Notes: a model not told the origin generated them from the letters alone. Positions 6,441 to 14,010 are shown, counted from the first letter of the stretch. The stretch is 14,580 nt of DNA from Stenotrophomonas_A sp035539015 (GCA_035539015.1 DATLJF010000047.1:1-14580); one strand, 5' to 3'. Made by a program: numbers and translations.

Positions 6441-7607
6441 AATACCCCCAACCCCGTCGTACGCCTCAAGAACGCCTGGCGCTCCAGCCATCCGTGGATT
6501 TTCCAGAAGCTGGTGGAGAAGCCGGCTGTCCGGCCCAAGCCCGGCACCGTGGTCGAGGTGGTCGGGGTAGACGGGGAGTGGATCGGCCGGGGGTTCTACA
6601 ACGGCCACTCGCGCATTGCCGTGCGCATCCTGGAGACCCGCCAGGAAGTGCCGGTGGACGCCGGCTGGTTCTCACGCAAGATCGCCGAGGCAGTCTCGCT
6701 GCGCCGCGACGTGCTCAAGCTCGACGCGGTGTCCGACGCCTGGCGCGTGGTCCACAGCGAAGGCGACGGCCTGTCCGGCCTGGTGGTGGACCGCTACGGC
6801 GACCTGGTGGTGGTGGAATTCTTTGCCGCCGGCATGTTCCGCCACCGCGAGTGGATCTACGAGGCCCTGCGCGAACAGTTCCCCGGCTGCCGCTTCCACA
6901 GCTTCGCCGACGAGCACGTGCAGAAGCAGGAGAGCTTCGACTTCCACAACACCTCGGGCACCGAAGCGTCAGTGATCACCGAGCACGGCGTGCGCTTTCG
7001 CGCTGACCCGGCCGGCGCGCACAAGACCGGCTTCTTCGCCGACCAGCGCGAGAACCGGCAGTGGCTGAGCCAGCAGGTGCAGGACAAGACCGTCCTGGAC
7101 CTGTGCTGCAATACTGGCGGCTTCGCCGTCTACGCCGCCGCGCGCGGCGCCAGCGAAGTGCTCGGCGTGGACATCGACGAAGACGTCATCGCCATTGCCA
7201 AGGGCAATGCCAAGCTCAATAACGTGCGGCCCAAGTTTGTGCAGGCCGACATCTTCCCGTGGCTGCGCGATGCCGCCAACCGCGGCGAGCAGTACGACGT
7301 GGTGATCCTGGACCCGGCCAAGATGACCCGCGACCGCGACCAGGTGATTCCGGCATTAAAGAAGTACCTGGACATGAACAAGCTGGCGCTGGGCGTGGTC
7401 AAGCCGGGTGGCTTGTTCGCCACGTTCTCCTGCACCGGGCTGGTCTCGGAGCAGGAATTCCTCGACATGTTGCGCCGCGCCTCGTTCTACTCCGGCCGCA
7501 CCTTGCAGATCCTCAAGGTCTCCGGCGCTGGCCCGGACCACCCCTTCATGGCGCACGTGCAGGAATCACGCTATCTCAAGGCGGTGTTCTGCCGGGTGCT
7601 GGACTGA
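6438..7607 (+). CDS. Class I SAM-dependent rRNA (cytosine-5-)methyltransferase, RlmI family
   Basis: A 389-aa protein, near the 396 aa of E. coli RlmI, which makes m5C1962 in 23S rRNA. An N-terminal PUA domain (about 1-75) shows the typical SSHPWIF and GEWIGRGFYNGHSRIAVRIL. The central domain ends in HKTGFFADQRENR (195-207). The Rossmann methyltransferase core has motif I VLDLCCNTGGF (219-229), motif II GVDID (243-247), motif IV DPAK (292-295) and motif VI with the catalytic-type Cys332 in FSCTG. E. coli-like enzymes usually read DPPK, so an Ala replaces the second Pro here. The frame is open far upstream to 5985, but only the ATG at 6438 fits the PUA start. It is divergent from terC, and 62 bases precede the dipeptidase. 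The exact target nucleotide is inferred from the family. Confidence 0.93.
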   Translation: MNTPNPVVRLKNAWRSSHPWIFQKLVEKPAVRPKPGTVVEVVGVDGEWIGRGFYNGHSRIAVRILETRQEVPVDAGWFSRKIAEAVSLRRDVLKLDAVSDAWRVVHSEGDGLSGLVVDRYGDLVVVEFFAAGMFRHREWIYEALREQFPGCRFHSFADEHVQKQESFDFHNTSGTEASVITEHGVRFRADPAGAHKTGFFADQRENRQWLSQQVQDKTVLDLCCNTGGFAVYAAARGASEVLGVDIDEDVIAIAKGNAKLNNVRPKFVQADIFPWLRDAANRGEQYDVVILDPAKMTRDRDQVIPALKKYLDMNKLALGVVKPGGLFATFSCTGLVSEQEFLDMLRRASFYSGRTLQILKVSGAGPDHPFMAHVQESRYLKAVFCRVLD

Positions 7608-7640
7608 AGTCACTGTTCGGCGGGCAGCGTCTTCGCTAGG

Positions 7641-7655
7641 GTGCGGTTTCCGCAC
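7641..7655. repeat. Short hairpin in the dipeptidase leader
   Basis: GTGCGG (7641-7646) and CCGCAC (7650-7655) form a perfect 6-bp stem with a TTT loop, extendable by one G-T pair, 15 bases before the dipeptidase ATG. It is not followed by a T-run. It could be an operator half-site pair, a weak terminator of the preceding gene, or chance. Confidence 0.3.
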
Positions 7656-7669
7656 TCTGGCGAGACCCG

Positions 7670-8920
7670 ATGAAACGTCGCCGCACCCTGCCGTTGTTGC
7701 TTGCCCTCGCGCTGGTTTGGCCGCTGTCCGCTGCCGCCGTCGATTTCAGTGCCGAAGAACTGGCGCGCGCCAAGGCGCTGCAGCAGCGCCTGCTCACCCT
7801 GGATACCCACCTCGACACGCCGGCCAACCTGGCGCGCGAGGGCTTCGACATCCTGCAGCGCCACGGCGGTAGCGCGGTCTCGGAGGTGGACTACCCGCGC
7901 ATGCTCGAAGGTGCACTGGATGGTGGGTTCTGGGCCATCTACACCGAGCAGGGCGACCGCAGCGATGCCGCCCACCAGCGTGATCGCGACGCCGGGCTGG
8001 AACGCCTGCTGGAAATTCGCGAAATGGTCGCCGCCCATCCGGACCGGTTCGGCCTGGCACGCACCGCCGACGAAGCGCAGCGGGTCAAGGCCAGCGGCCG
8101 CCGCGTGGTCTTCATCAGCATGGAGAACGCCAGCCCGCTGGCGGCCGATCCCAGCCTGCTGAGTTTCTACCAGCGGGCCGGCCTGCGCATGCTCAGCCTG
8201 GCGCACTTCCTCAATAACGAGTTCGCCGACTCGGCCACCGATCCCAAGGGGCCGGAGTGGCACGGCCTCAGCCCGGCAGGTCGCCAATTGGTCGCCGAGG
8301 CCAACCGCCTGGGCATCCTGGTCGATCAATCGCACGCTTCCGATGCGGTGTTCGACGATTTGCTCGAAGCCTCCAAGGTTCCGTTCGTGCTCTCGCACAG
8401 CGCCTCGCGTGCCAAGTTCGACCACCCGCGCAACCTCGACGACGCCCGCCTGCGCAAGCTTGCGGCCAAGGGCGGCGTGATCCAGGTCAACGCCTACGGC
8501 GGCTATCTCACCGCGGTGACCAAGTCAGCCGAACGCATCGAAGCGGAAAAGGCGCTGGAAGCACGCTTCGGCGAGTACGACGCGATGAGCATGGCCCAGG
8601 CCCAGGCCTACGGCCAGGCGATGAAGGAACTGGACGCGCGTTACCCGCTCAAGCAAGGCACGCTGGACGACTTCTTCGTCCACCTCGAACACATCCTCAA
8701 GGTGGCCGGGCCCGAGCACACCGGCATCGGCATGGACTGGGACGGCGGCGGCGGCGTGCAGGGCATGGAAGACGTGAGCCAGCTACCGAAGATCACGGCC
8801 TGGCTGCTCCGCCGTGGCTACTCGGAAAAGCAGATCGCCGGCATCTGGGGCGGCAACGTCATGCGCGTGTTGCGCCAGGCCGAGGCCTACGCTGCCAGGC
8901 AGGGACCTCGGCCCCGATAA
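7670..8920 (+). CDS. Exported membrane dipeptidase (peptidase family M19)
   Basis: A 416-aa renal-dipeptidase-type zinc hydrolase. The N-terminus has a basic MKRRR, a hydrophobic core and a likely signal-peptidase site after Ala-Ala-Ala (about 23), so it should act in the periplasm. M19 metal and substrate residues are visible: His47 and Asp49 in DTHLDTP, bridging Glu152 in SMENAS, His222 in DQSHAS, His243 in LSHSASR with Arg247, and Asp356/Asp358 in GIGMDWDG. The closing WGGNVMRV is the family's usual GGN-x-LRV signature. Residues about 280-330 (the Ala/Glu-rich stretch after NAYGGYL) form the variable arm of the barrel. Such enzymes split a range of dipeptides, including D-amino-acid ones; the precise substrate cannot be told. 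It may follow the rRNA methyltransferase in one transcript and converges on the amino-acid permease. Confidence 0.94.
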   Translation: MKRRRTLPLLLALALVWPLSAAAVDFSAEELARAKALQQRLLTLDTHLDTPANLAREGFDILQRHGGSAVSEVDYPRMLEGALDGGFWAIYTEQGDRSDAAHQRDRDAGLERLLEIREMVAAHPDRFGLARTADEAQRVKASGRRVVFISMENASPLAADPSLLSFYQRAGLRMLSLAHFLNNEFADSATDPKGPEWHGLSPAGRQLVAEANRLGILVDQSHASDAVFDDLLEASKVPFVLSHSASRAKFDHPRNLDDARLRKLAAKGGVIQVNAYGGYLTAVTKSAERIEAEKALEARFGEYDAMSMAQAQAYGQAMKELDARYPLKQGTLDDFFVHLEHILKVAGPEHTGIGMDWDGGGGVQGMEDVSQLPKITAWLLRRGYSEKQIAGIWGGNVMRVLRQAEAYAARQGPRPR

Positions 8921-8946
8921 GCGCAATCGCAAACGGTCAGATGGCA

Positions 8947-9007
8947 GCCGGGGCTCAAGCCCCTCCTACGATGTCGGCGACGTTGTAGGAGGGGCTTCAG
9001 CCCCGAC
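8947..9007. repeat. REP doublet (two GTAG-headed palindromic units in inverted orientation)
   Basis: Two copies of a roughly 24-base unit face each other. On the minus strand the first reads GTAGGAGGGGCTTGAGCCCC (8969-8950). On the plus strand the second reads GTAGGAGGGGCTTCAGCCCC (8985-9004). Each has a GTAG head followed by its own GGGGCT-AGCCCC hairpin, and the pair can also fold together around a short spacer that includes GTCGGCGAC. This layout is that of REP/BIME elements known in Pseudomonas, Stenotrophomonas and Xanthomonas, which are thought to be moved by RAYT transposases. It occupies the gap between two convergent genes, where it may also stop transcription from both sides. No other copy is seen in the window. 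Confidence 0.85.
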
Positions 9008-9066
9008 AAACGAAGCCACCAGGATCAAGCCAGCGACGGCGCCAACCGCGCCGTCGCACATGGCCA

Positions 9067-10497
9067 TCAGCTCCGCTTGCCCAACACCGCACGGCTGCGG
9101 CTGTAGGCCACGTACACCAGCAGGCCAAACACGTTCCAGGCGGCAAACCACAGCTGGGTGCGGGTTGGCAGGCTCCAGAACAGGTACAGGCACCCGACAA
9201 TCGCCAGCGGCCCGACCACCCAGGCCAGCGGCGTGCGGAACTTGCGCTCGCGCCCCGGCTCGCGCTTGCGCAGTACCAGCAGGCACACCGCTACCGCGGT
9301 AAAGGCCGCCAGCGTGCCGGCATTGGCCAATGCGGCGATCTCGTCCAACCGCGCCACGCCGGCCAGCGCCGCCACCAGCACCGCCGTGAACAAGGTGATC
9401 GTCACCGGCGTACCGCGCTTGCTCACCTTCGACAGGCCGCGCGGCAACAGGCCATCGCGCGACATCACGAAGAAGATGCGGCTCTGGCCATAGAAGAACG
9501 CCAGCAGCACGGTGGGCAGGGCGATGATGGCGACAATGCCGATCACCAGCGCCGCGGTGCCGTGGCCGAGTTCGCGCATGATCAGCGCCAGCGGCTCGGC
9601 ACTCTTGCTGAAGACGGTGTAGCTCAGCGCACCGACCGCCGCCAGCGCCACCAGCACGTAGATCAGCGTGCAGCCGATCATCGAACCGACGATGCCGATC
9701 GACAGGTCGCGGCCGGGGTTCTTGGTTTCCTCGGCCGCGGTGGAGATCGCATCGAAGCCGTAGAAGGCGAAGAAGATGATTGCCGCGGCGGCCATCACCC
9801 CGCGCTCCATGCCTTGTGCGTCCACCGACTTGGAAAAGCCATAAGGCATGAACGGGTGCAGGTTCTCGGCATTGAACGCCGGCAGCGCGACGGCGACGAA
9901 GATGCCCAATGCAATGAGCTTCAACACCACCAGTACCGCATTGATCGTCGCGCTTTCGCGGGTACCGGCGATGAGCGCGCCAGCGACCAGGAAGGTGATC
10001 AGGATCGCCGGCAGGTTGATGACGCCACCGGCGTGCGGGCCGGCCGCCAGCGCGGCGGGCAAGGTCACCGCCCATCCGGTCTGTTGCTGTACCCATTGCA
10101 GGAAGCCGACGAAATAGCCCGACCAACCCACCGCCACCGTGCTCACCACCAGCGAATATTCGAGGATCAGGCTCCAGCCCACCACCCAGGCAATGGTCTC
10201 GCCGAGCGCGGCGTAGCTGTAGGTGTAGGCGCTGCCGGCGGCCGGCATCATGGTGGCCATTTCGGCATAGGCCAGCGCCGCGCATGCACACACCAGGCCG
10301 GCGGCGACGAAGGACAGCAACACGGCCGGGCCGGCCTTGTCGGCACCGACGCCGATCAACGTATAGATACCGGTGCCCACGATCGCGCCGATGCCCAGGG
10401 CGACCAGGTGCGGCCAGCTCAGGGAGGGCACCAGCCGCCGCCCTTCTTCGTGGACGGTGACCATATCCAGGGGCTTGCGCCGGAGCCAGGACTGCAT
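9067..10497 (-). CDS. APC-superfamily amino acid permease (cationic amino acid transporter-like)
   Basis: A 476-aa inner-membrane transporter with about 12-14 hydrophobic segments. Helix 1 carries the APC signature GIGAIVGTGIYTLIG, where the unwound region binds the substrate amino group. Further family marks are YAEMATMMPAAGSAYTYSYAALGE, FFAFYGFDAISTAAEETKNPGRDL and SRDGLLPRGLSKV. The ETKNPGRDLSIGI pattern is typical of the CAT/YfnA branch, which moves neutral or cationic amino acids, often by proton coupling. Substrate is not determinable. The ATG at 10497 has GAGG about 6 bases upstream. It lies 81 bases downstream of the GNAT gene on the same strand and converges on the dipeptidase, so peptide breakdown and amino-acid uptake sit side by side though on opposite strands. 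Confidence 0.94.
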   Translation of the reverse strand: MQSWLRRKPLDMVTVHEEGRRLVPSLSWPHLVALGIGAIVGTGIYTLIGVGADKAGPAVLLSFVAAGLVCACAALAYAEMATMMPAAGSAYTYSYAALGETIAWVVGWSLILEYSLVVSTVAVGWSGYFVGFLQWVQQQTGWAVTLPAALAAGPHAGGVINLPAILITFLVAGALIAGTRESATINAVLVVLKLIALGIFVAVALPAFNAENLHPFMPYGFSKSVDAQGMERGVMAAAAIIFFAFYGFDAISTAAEETKNPGRDLSIGIVGSMIGCTLIYVLVALAAVGALSYTVFSKSAEPLALIMRELGHGTAALVIGIVAIIALPTVLLAFFYGQSRIFFVMSRDGLLPRGLSKVSKRGTPVTITLFTAVLVAALAGVARLDEIAALANAGTLAAFTAVAVCLLVLRKREPGRERKFRTPLAWVVGPLAIVGCLYLFWSLPTRTQLWFAAWNVFGLLVYVAYSRSRAVLGKRS

Positions 10498-10554
10498 GCG
10501 GACCTCGTGGGTGCGTAAGGAAACCGCGAGTGTCGCCGAACGCGGTGCAGCAAA

Positions 10555-10575
10555 GCCACGGCCGAAAGGCCTGGC
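10555..10575 (-). terminator. Weak terminator-like hairpin after the GNAT gene
   Basis: On the minus strand GCCAGGCC and GGCCGTGGC pair as an 8-bp stem with one bulged G around a TTTC loop, followed by TTTGCT. It starts 3 bases after the GNAT stop and lies in the gap before the permease. The T-run is too short to be convincing. Confidence 0.3.
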
Positions 10576-10578
10576 CGG

Positions 10579-11034
10579 TTACAAGCGCAGGGTCATGAAG
10601 ACGCTATGCGGGTCGTCGCCGTAGTCGGCGAAGGGGCCACAGGCGGTGAAGCCTGCGCGCGCATACAGCCGGTGGGCGGGAAAGAACGGGGCCGTTGCCC
10701 CGGTCTCTAGCCACAGTTGCTGGTACCCCTGGCTACGTGCGTGTGCCAAGAGGTGGGCCAGCATCGCCGCGCCAACACCGCGGCCGCGATGGCTGGCCGC
10801 CGTACGCATGGACTTCAATTCCCCGTGTCCATCGCCGAGATCGCGCAACGCCCCGCAACCGACCGCTTCGTCGTCCGACCAGACGGACCAGAAACTGACC
10901 TCGGGGATACGCAGGCCCGACAGGTCGAGCGCATGGACGCTCTCGGCCGGGGTGATGGCCTGCATATCGCGCAGATGGGCATCGAGCAAGGCGATGACCG
11001 CGGGGTGGTCCAAAGTGCCGGGGCGAATGTCCAT
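10579..11034 (-). CDS. GNAT-family N-acetyltransferase, YsnE-like
   Basis: A 151-aa single-domain acetyltransferase from the ATG at 11034. The acetyl-CoA binding motif A is RGRGVGAAML (83-92). Several stretches match what I recall of Bacillus YsnE: PAESVHALDLSGLRIPEVSFWS, AVGCGALRDL, HGELKSMRTAASHRGRG and the C-terminal GFTACGPFADYGDDPHSVFMTL. YsnE has been proposed to take part in indole-3-acetic acid production in plant-associated Bacillus, but the true acceptor is unsettled and need not be the same here. The open frame runs upstream to 11214 through hairpin DNA that is not GNAT-like, so the inner ATG is the start. A -10-like GATAAT lies 6 bases before it. The permease follows downstream. 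Confidence 0.9.
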   Translation of the reverse strand: MDIRPGTLDHPAVIALLDAHLRDMQAITPAESVHALDLSGLRIPEVSFWSVWSDDEAVGCGALRDLGDGHGELKSMRTAASHRGRGVGAAMLAHLLAHARSQGYQQLWLETGATAPFFPAHRLYARAGFTACGPFADYGDDPHSVFMTLRL

Positions 11035-11046
11035 GGCCGGATTATC
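11034..11046 (-). promoter_or_regulatory. -10-like element and candidate leaderless start of the GNAT gene
   Basis: On the minus strand GATAAT (11046-11041) matches TATAAT at 5 of 6 positions and ends 6 bases before the ATG. A transcript would start at the A of the start codon. There is no Shine-Dalgarno sequence in the 6-base gap, and no clear -35. Confidence 0.5.
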
Positions 11047-11105
11047 AACCAGTTCGTTAGATTCGTCGTATATCCACGCGAACGAGTGGCGCCTACATTG
11101 GCACC

Positions 11106-11118
11106 CTGCTTCGTGCAG
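11106..11118 (+). repeat. Small stem-loop, first of three in the LysE-GNAT gap
   Basis: CTGC (11106-11109) and GCAG (11115-11118) enclose TTCGT. On its own it could be chance. It is listed because two stronger hairpins follow on the same strand and the last has a T-run, as in a small RNA. The rest of this 179-base gap (11035-11206 plus flanks) holds the GNAT -10 element and no open frame I believe. Confidence 0.25.
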
Positions 11119-11130
11119 ACAGGTTGTAAG

Positions 11131-11150
11131 GGCCCGGTGTAGACCGGGCC
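11131..11150. repeat. 8-bp perfect hairpin, second of three
   Basis: GGCCCGGT (11131-11138) pairs exactly with ACCGGGCC (11143-11150) around a GTAG loop. It is very stable. It has no T-run on either side, so it is not a terminator by itself. Confidence 0.6.
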
Positions 11151-11154
11151 TACC

Positions 11155-11191
11155 GGGGGGCCGTTCGTGGGGGACGGCCCCCCATTCTTTT
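11155..11191 (+). terminator. Intrinsic terminator pointing along the + strand
   Basis: GGGGGGCCGT (11155-11164) pairs with ACGGCCCCCC (11174-11183), a 10-bp stem with a 9-base loop, followed by ATTCTTTT (11184-11191). As a + strand signal this is a good intrinsic terminator. Read on the minus strand, downstream of the LysE gene, the stem is followed by GGTAGG with no T-run. No + strand gene lies upstream of it, so it may end a small RNA, or the hairpin may serve the LysE gene imperfectly. Confidence 0.65.
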
Positions 11192-11206
11192 GCGCGCCGA
11201 ACCGCC

Positions 11207-11827
11207 TCAGCCAAGACCCAGCCGAACGCCGAAACCGATCAGGCCCACGCCGGCCAGCCACCGTAACCCTGTGCCCACCCGCGGGTGCTGGGCGAGCCGA
11301 CGTGCCAAGCCATGGCCGATCAGGATCAACAGCGTGCAATAGGCAATGCTCAGCAGCAGGACCAGCAAGGCCATCGTGGCGAAGGTCGCCACGCCGTGGT
11401 GCCGGGCTGGATCGATGAAGAGCGGAAAGAAGGCCATGTAGAAGATAACGGCCTTGGGGTTGAGCAGGCTGATCAGGATCGCCTGGCGGAAATAGTGCCC
11501 GGGCCGCAAGGCAATCGGACTGCCGCTGCCGAGCCGAGGACTGCGCAGCAGTCCAATGCCGACCCACACCAGGTAGGCCGCACCGACGCACTGCACGGCG
11601 CGAAACAGCATCGGGTTGGCCTGCAGCAGGGCAGCCACGCCGGCCACCGCCAGCCACATCAGCACCTGGTCGCCGAGCAGCAGCCCGGCCAGCGCCGTGT
11701 AGCCCCCACGAATGCCGCTGCGGCCGCTGGCCATCAACAGGGTGAAGGTGCCCGGGCCCGGCAAGGCCAGGAACACCAACACCGTGGCGACGAAGGCGCC
11801 TAGATCCTGGATGCCCATCCACGGCAT
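11207..11827 (-). CDS. LysE/RhtB-family amino acid or metabolite exporter
   Basis: A 206-aa inner-membrane protein with about six hydrophobic segments, the normal LysE/RhtB size. Family marks are the helix-1 LALPGPGTFTLLMASGRSGIRGG, in which PGP is near-invariant, then GLLLGDQVLMWLAVAG, VGAAYLVWVGIGLLRS, and LLNPKAVIFYMAFFPLFID after the central loop. Members export amino acids such as lysine, threonine or homoserine lactones; the substrate here is unknown. The ATG at 11827 is chosen over an ATG at 11818 and a GTG at 11869; none has a clear Shine-Dalgarno sequence, so the start is uncertain by a few residues. It lies 90 bases downstream of the GST gene on the same strand. Confidence 0.9.
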   Translation of the reverse strand: MPWMGIQDLGAFVATVLVFLALPGPGTFTLLMASGRSGIRGGYTALAGLLLGDQVLMWLAVAGVAALLQANPMLFRAVQCVGAAYLVWVGIGLLRSPRLGSGSPIALRPGHYFRQAILISLLNPKAVIFYMAFFPLFIDPARHHGVATFATMALLVLLLSIAYCTLLILIGHGLARRLAQHPRVGTGLRWLAGVGLIGFGVRLGLG

Positions 11828-11890
11828 GTGCGCCGAACCCAATCCGAAAGGGCGGCCATTGTCCGGCACCTCGTCCCGCCTTGCGAGGAA

Positions 11891-11910
11891 GCTCCGCGGC
11901 CAGGCGGAGC
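11891..11910. repeat. 7-bp perfect hairpin after the GST gene
   Basis: GCTCCGC (11891-11897) and GCGGAGC (11904-11910) enclose GGCCAG, 8 bases beyond the GST stop. On the minus strand it is followed by TTCCTC, so it could act as a weak terminator or pause site before the LysE gene. The T-run is poor. Confidence 0.4.
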
Positions 11911-11917
11911 CTGCGGT

Positions 11918-12541
11918 TCAGGGCAGGCCGTTGTCACCGTGGCAAAGGAACGCCGGGCGTTGCTGCAGGCGGGCAAAGTAGCCCGCCACCGCCGCCAGGT
12001 CCGGCCGCGCGATTGGCGATTGCCGCCAGCGTTGTACCGACAGGCCGATCACCACGTCGGCGACGGTGAAGCTGTCGCCGGCAACGAAGGCGCCGGTGGC
12101 ACCGAGCTGTTGGTCGAGCACCGCCATGTGTTGGTTCCAACTGGCGATGCTGCGTTCGATCGCGTGTGCATCGGCGTGCAGCGGACTTTGCCGCACCCGC
12201 GCCATGAACGCGTAGCGCCAGGCGTCGTTGAGCCCGGTGGCCTGCCAGTCCATCCATTGCTCGACCCGCGCCCGCGCGTGGGGCTCGGCAGGCAGGAGAT
12301 CCACGCGGCCCGCGCGCGCGGCCAGGTAGCGGCAGATCGCATTGGATTCCCACAGCACGAAATCGCCATCGCGCAACACCGGCACCAGGCGGTTGGGATT
12401 GAGCGCCCGCCACTGCGCCTCGTCCACGGGGTCCATGCCCTCGCCGACGTCCCGGCGGCGGTAGGCCAGGCCCAGCTCGTCCAGGAGCCACAGCACCTTG
12501 CGCACGTTGATCGAGGTGGCCTTGCCAATCAGTTCCAGCAT
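11918..12541 (-). CDS. Glutathione S-transferase family protein
   Basis: A 207-aa protein of typical cytosolic GST length. The N-terminal thioredoxin-like domain begins MLELIGKATSINVRKVLWLLDELG; Ser10/Asn12 are candidates for the residue that activates the glutathione thiol. The cis-proline is in NRLVPVL (Pro54) and the glutathione gamma-glutamyl contact is in WESNAI (Glu65-Ser66). The all-helical C-terminal domain carries the N-capping motif in FVAGDSFTVADVVIGLSVQRW. The class resembles the broad bacterial theta/beta-like group; substrate is unknown. The ATG at 12541 has a pyrimidine-rich upstream region and no Shine-Dalgarno sequence. It is divergent from rmuC across 80 bases, with a possible TATGCT -10 on the minus strand in that gap. 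Confidence 0.93.
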   Translation of the reverse strand: MLELIGKATSINVRKVLWLLDELGLAYRRRDVGEGMDPVDEAQWRALNPNRLVPVLRDGDFVLWESNAICRYLAARAGRVDLLPAEPHARARVEQWMDWQATGLNDAWRYAFMARVRQSPLHADAHAIERSIASWNQHMAVLDQQLGATGAFVAGDSFTVADVVIGLSVQRWRQSPIARPDLAAVAGYFARLQQRPAFLCHGDNGLP

Positions 12542-12609
12542 GGGAGGGGCAGCGCGGGAAGAGAACCGGAAGCATAAGCCCCGGACGCAGCCGGTGAGAC
12601 GCGGCCGGA

Positions 12610-12624
12610 TACACTGTGCGCATG
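12610..12624 (+). promoter_or_regulatory. -10-like element and candidate leaderless start of rmuC
   Basis: TACACT (12610-12615) matches TATAAT at 4 of 6 positions and ends exactly 6 bases before the ATG at 12622. This is the same spacing as at the rRNA methyltransferase and GNAT genes. No -35 of quality and no Shine-Dalgarno sequence is present in the 80-base gap. Confidence 0.42.
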
Positions 12625-14010
12625 TCTGCCGAATCCCTCTTTATCGCCGGCCTGCTGTGCGCGGTCATCGTGCTGCAATTGGTTGCGCTGTTCCGCCGTC
12701 CTCCCCACGACGCCCTCGCCCAGGTGCTGCGCGAAGAACAACGCCAGGGCCGCGGCGAATTGCGCGAGCAGCTGGAAGGGGCCGCGCGCCAGCAGGACAC
12801 CCGGCTGGAGACCTTCGCCCGCCAGCTCGGCGACTTGTCCACGCGCACCGACCAGCGCCTGGACCTGCTGCGCGAAGCACTCAGCGAAGACGCCCGCCGC
12901 GCCCGTGAAGAAGCCAGCCTGGCCCAGCAACGCTTCGCCGAACAGCTCGGCCAGCGCCTGACCGATCTCACCCAGCGCAACGAGCAACGCATCGGCGAGA
13001 TGCGCGCCACCCTCGAACAGCAGTTGCAGGCGCTGCAGGCCGACAACGCCGGCAAGCTCGAACAGATGCGCGCCACGGTCGACGAGAAGCTCCAGACCAC
13101 CTTGAACACCCGGCTCGATGCTTCTTTCAAGCTGGTGTCCGAACGCCTGGAACAAGTCCAGCGTGGCCTGGGCGAAATGCAGCAGCTGGCCACCGGCGTG
13201 GGCGATCTCAAGCGCGTGCTGACCAACGTCAAGACGCGCGGCGGCTGGGGTGAAGTGCAACTGGACAACATCCTCGAACAGACGCTTACCCAGGACCAGT
13301 ACAGCCGCAGCGTGCGCGTGCGCCCGGACAGCGGCGAAGTGGTCGATTTCGCCGTGCGCCTGCCCGGCCGCGGCCAGGACACCGACACCCCGGTGTGGCT
13401 GCCGATCGACTGCAAGTTCCCGCGCGAAGACTACGAGCGCCTGCTCGATGCCCACGAACAGGGTGATGCGGAGTTGGTGCTGACCACCGGCGCGCAATTG
13501 GAACGGGCGATCCGGATCCAGGCCAAGTCGATTGGCGACAAATACATCGTGCCGCCGCACACCACCGATTTCGCGGTGATGTTCCTGCCCACCGAGGGCT
13601 TGTACGCCGAAACCATCCGCAGGCCGGGCCTGGTGGATCTGCTACAGCGCGAGCACCGCGTGGTCATCGCCGGTCCGACCACCGTCACCGCCCTGCTCAA
13701 CAGCCTGCAGATGGGCTTCCGCACGCTGGCGATCGAAAAGCGCTCCAGTGAAGTGTGGGGCCTGCTCGGCGCGGTGAAGAGCGAGTTCGGCAAGTTCGCC
13801 GGCATCCTCGAAAAGGCCGAGAAGCAGATCCACACGGTCGGCAAGAGCCTGGGTGATGCCAGCCGCAAGACGCGGACCATCGAGCGCAAGCTGCGCGGGG
13901 TCGAGACCCTGTCGGTCGAGGACTCGCGCGCGCTGCTCGAGAACGCCGCCCTCGATACCCTCGCCGCACCCGACGAAGATGCCGGTGACGAATCACCCGA
14001 GTCAGATTGA
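12622..14010 (+). CDS. rmuC: DNA recombination protein RmuC
   Basis: A 462-aa protein. The N-terminal segment SLFIAGLLCAVIVLQLVALF (about 5-24) is a membrane anchor. A long Glu/Gln/Arg-rich coiled coil follows (about 30-185). The conserved RmuC domain then begins at GVGDLKRVLTNVKTRGGWGE and includes LDNILEQTLT, LPIDCKFPREDYERL, FAVMFLPTEGLYAE, VVIAGPTTVTALLNSLQMGF and the closing KEFGKF-like SEFGKFAGILEKAEKQI. The fold is nuclease-like (PD-(D/E)XK type). In E. coli, loss of RmuC raises inversion at short inverted repeats, so it is thought to limit such recombination. The ATG at 12622 is preferred over a GTG at 12616. It is divergent from the GST, and the glutathione peroxidase follows after 29 bases, probably in one operon. 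Confidence 0.96.
   Translation: MSAESLFIAGLLCAVIVLQLVALFRRPPHDALAQVLREEQRQGRGELREQLEGAARQQDTRLETFARQLGDLSTRTDQRLDLLREALSEDARRAREEASLAQQRFAEQLGQRLTDLTQRNEQRIGEMRATLEQQLQALQADNAGKLEQMRATVDEKLQTTLNTRLDASFKLVSERLEQVQRGLGEMQQLATGVGDLKRVLTNVKTRGGWGEVQLDNILEQTLTQDQYSRSVRVRPDSGEVVDFAVRLPGRGQDTDTPVWLPIDCKFPREDYERLLDAHEQGDAELVLTTGAQLERAIRIQAKSIGDKYIVPPHTTDFAVMFLPTEGLYAETIRRPGLVDLLQREHRVVIAGPTTVTALLNSLQMGFRTLAIEKRSSEVWGLLGAVKSEFGKFAGILEKAEKQIHTVGKSLGDASRKTRTIERKLRGVETLSVEDSRALLENAALDTLAAPDEDAGDESPESD

Noticed and set aside
8966..10291. 441-codon minus-strand frame overlapping the permease
   Set aside because: It is an alternative frame of the permease gene and includes the REP element; it lacks membrane segments and motifs.
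11035..11214. N-terminal extension of the GNAT gene
   Set aside because: It would translate the hairpin region; the GNAT fold begins at the ATG at 11034.
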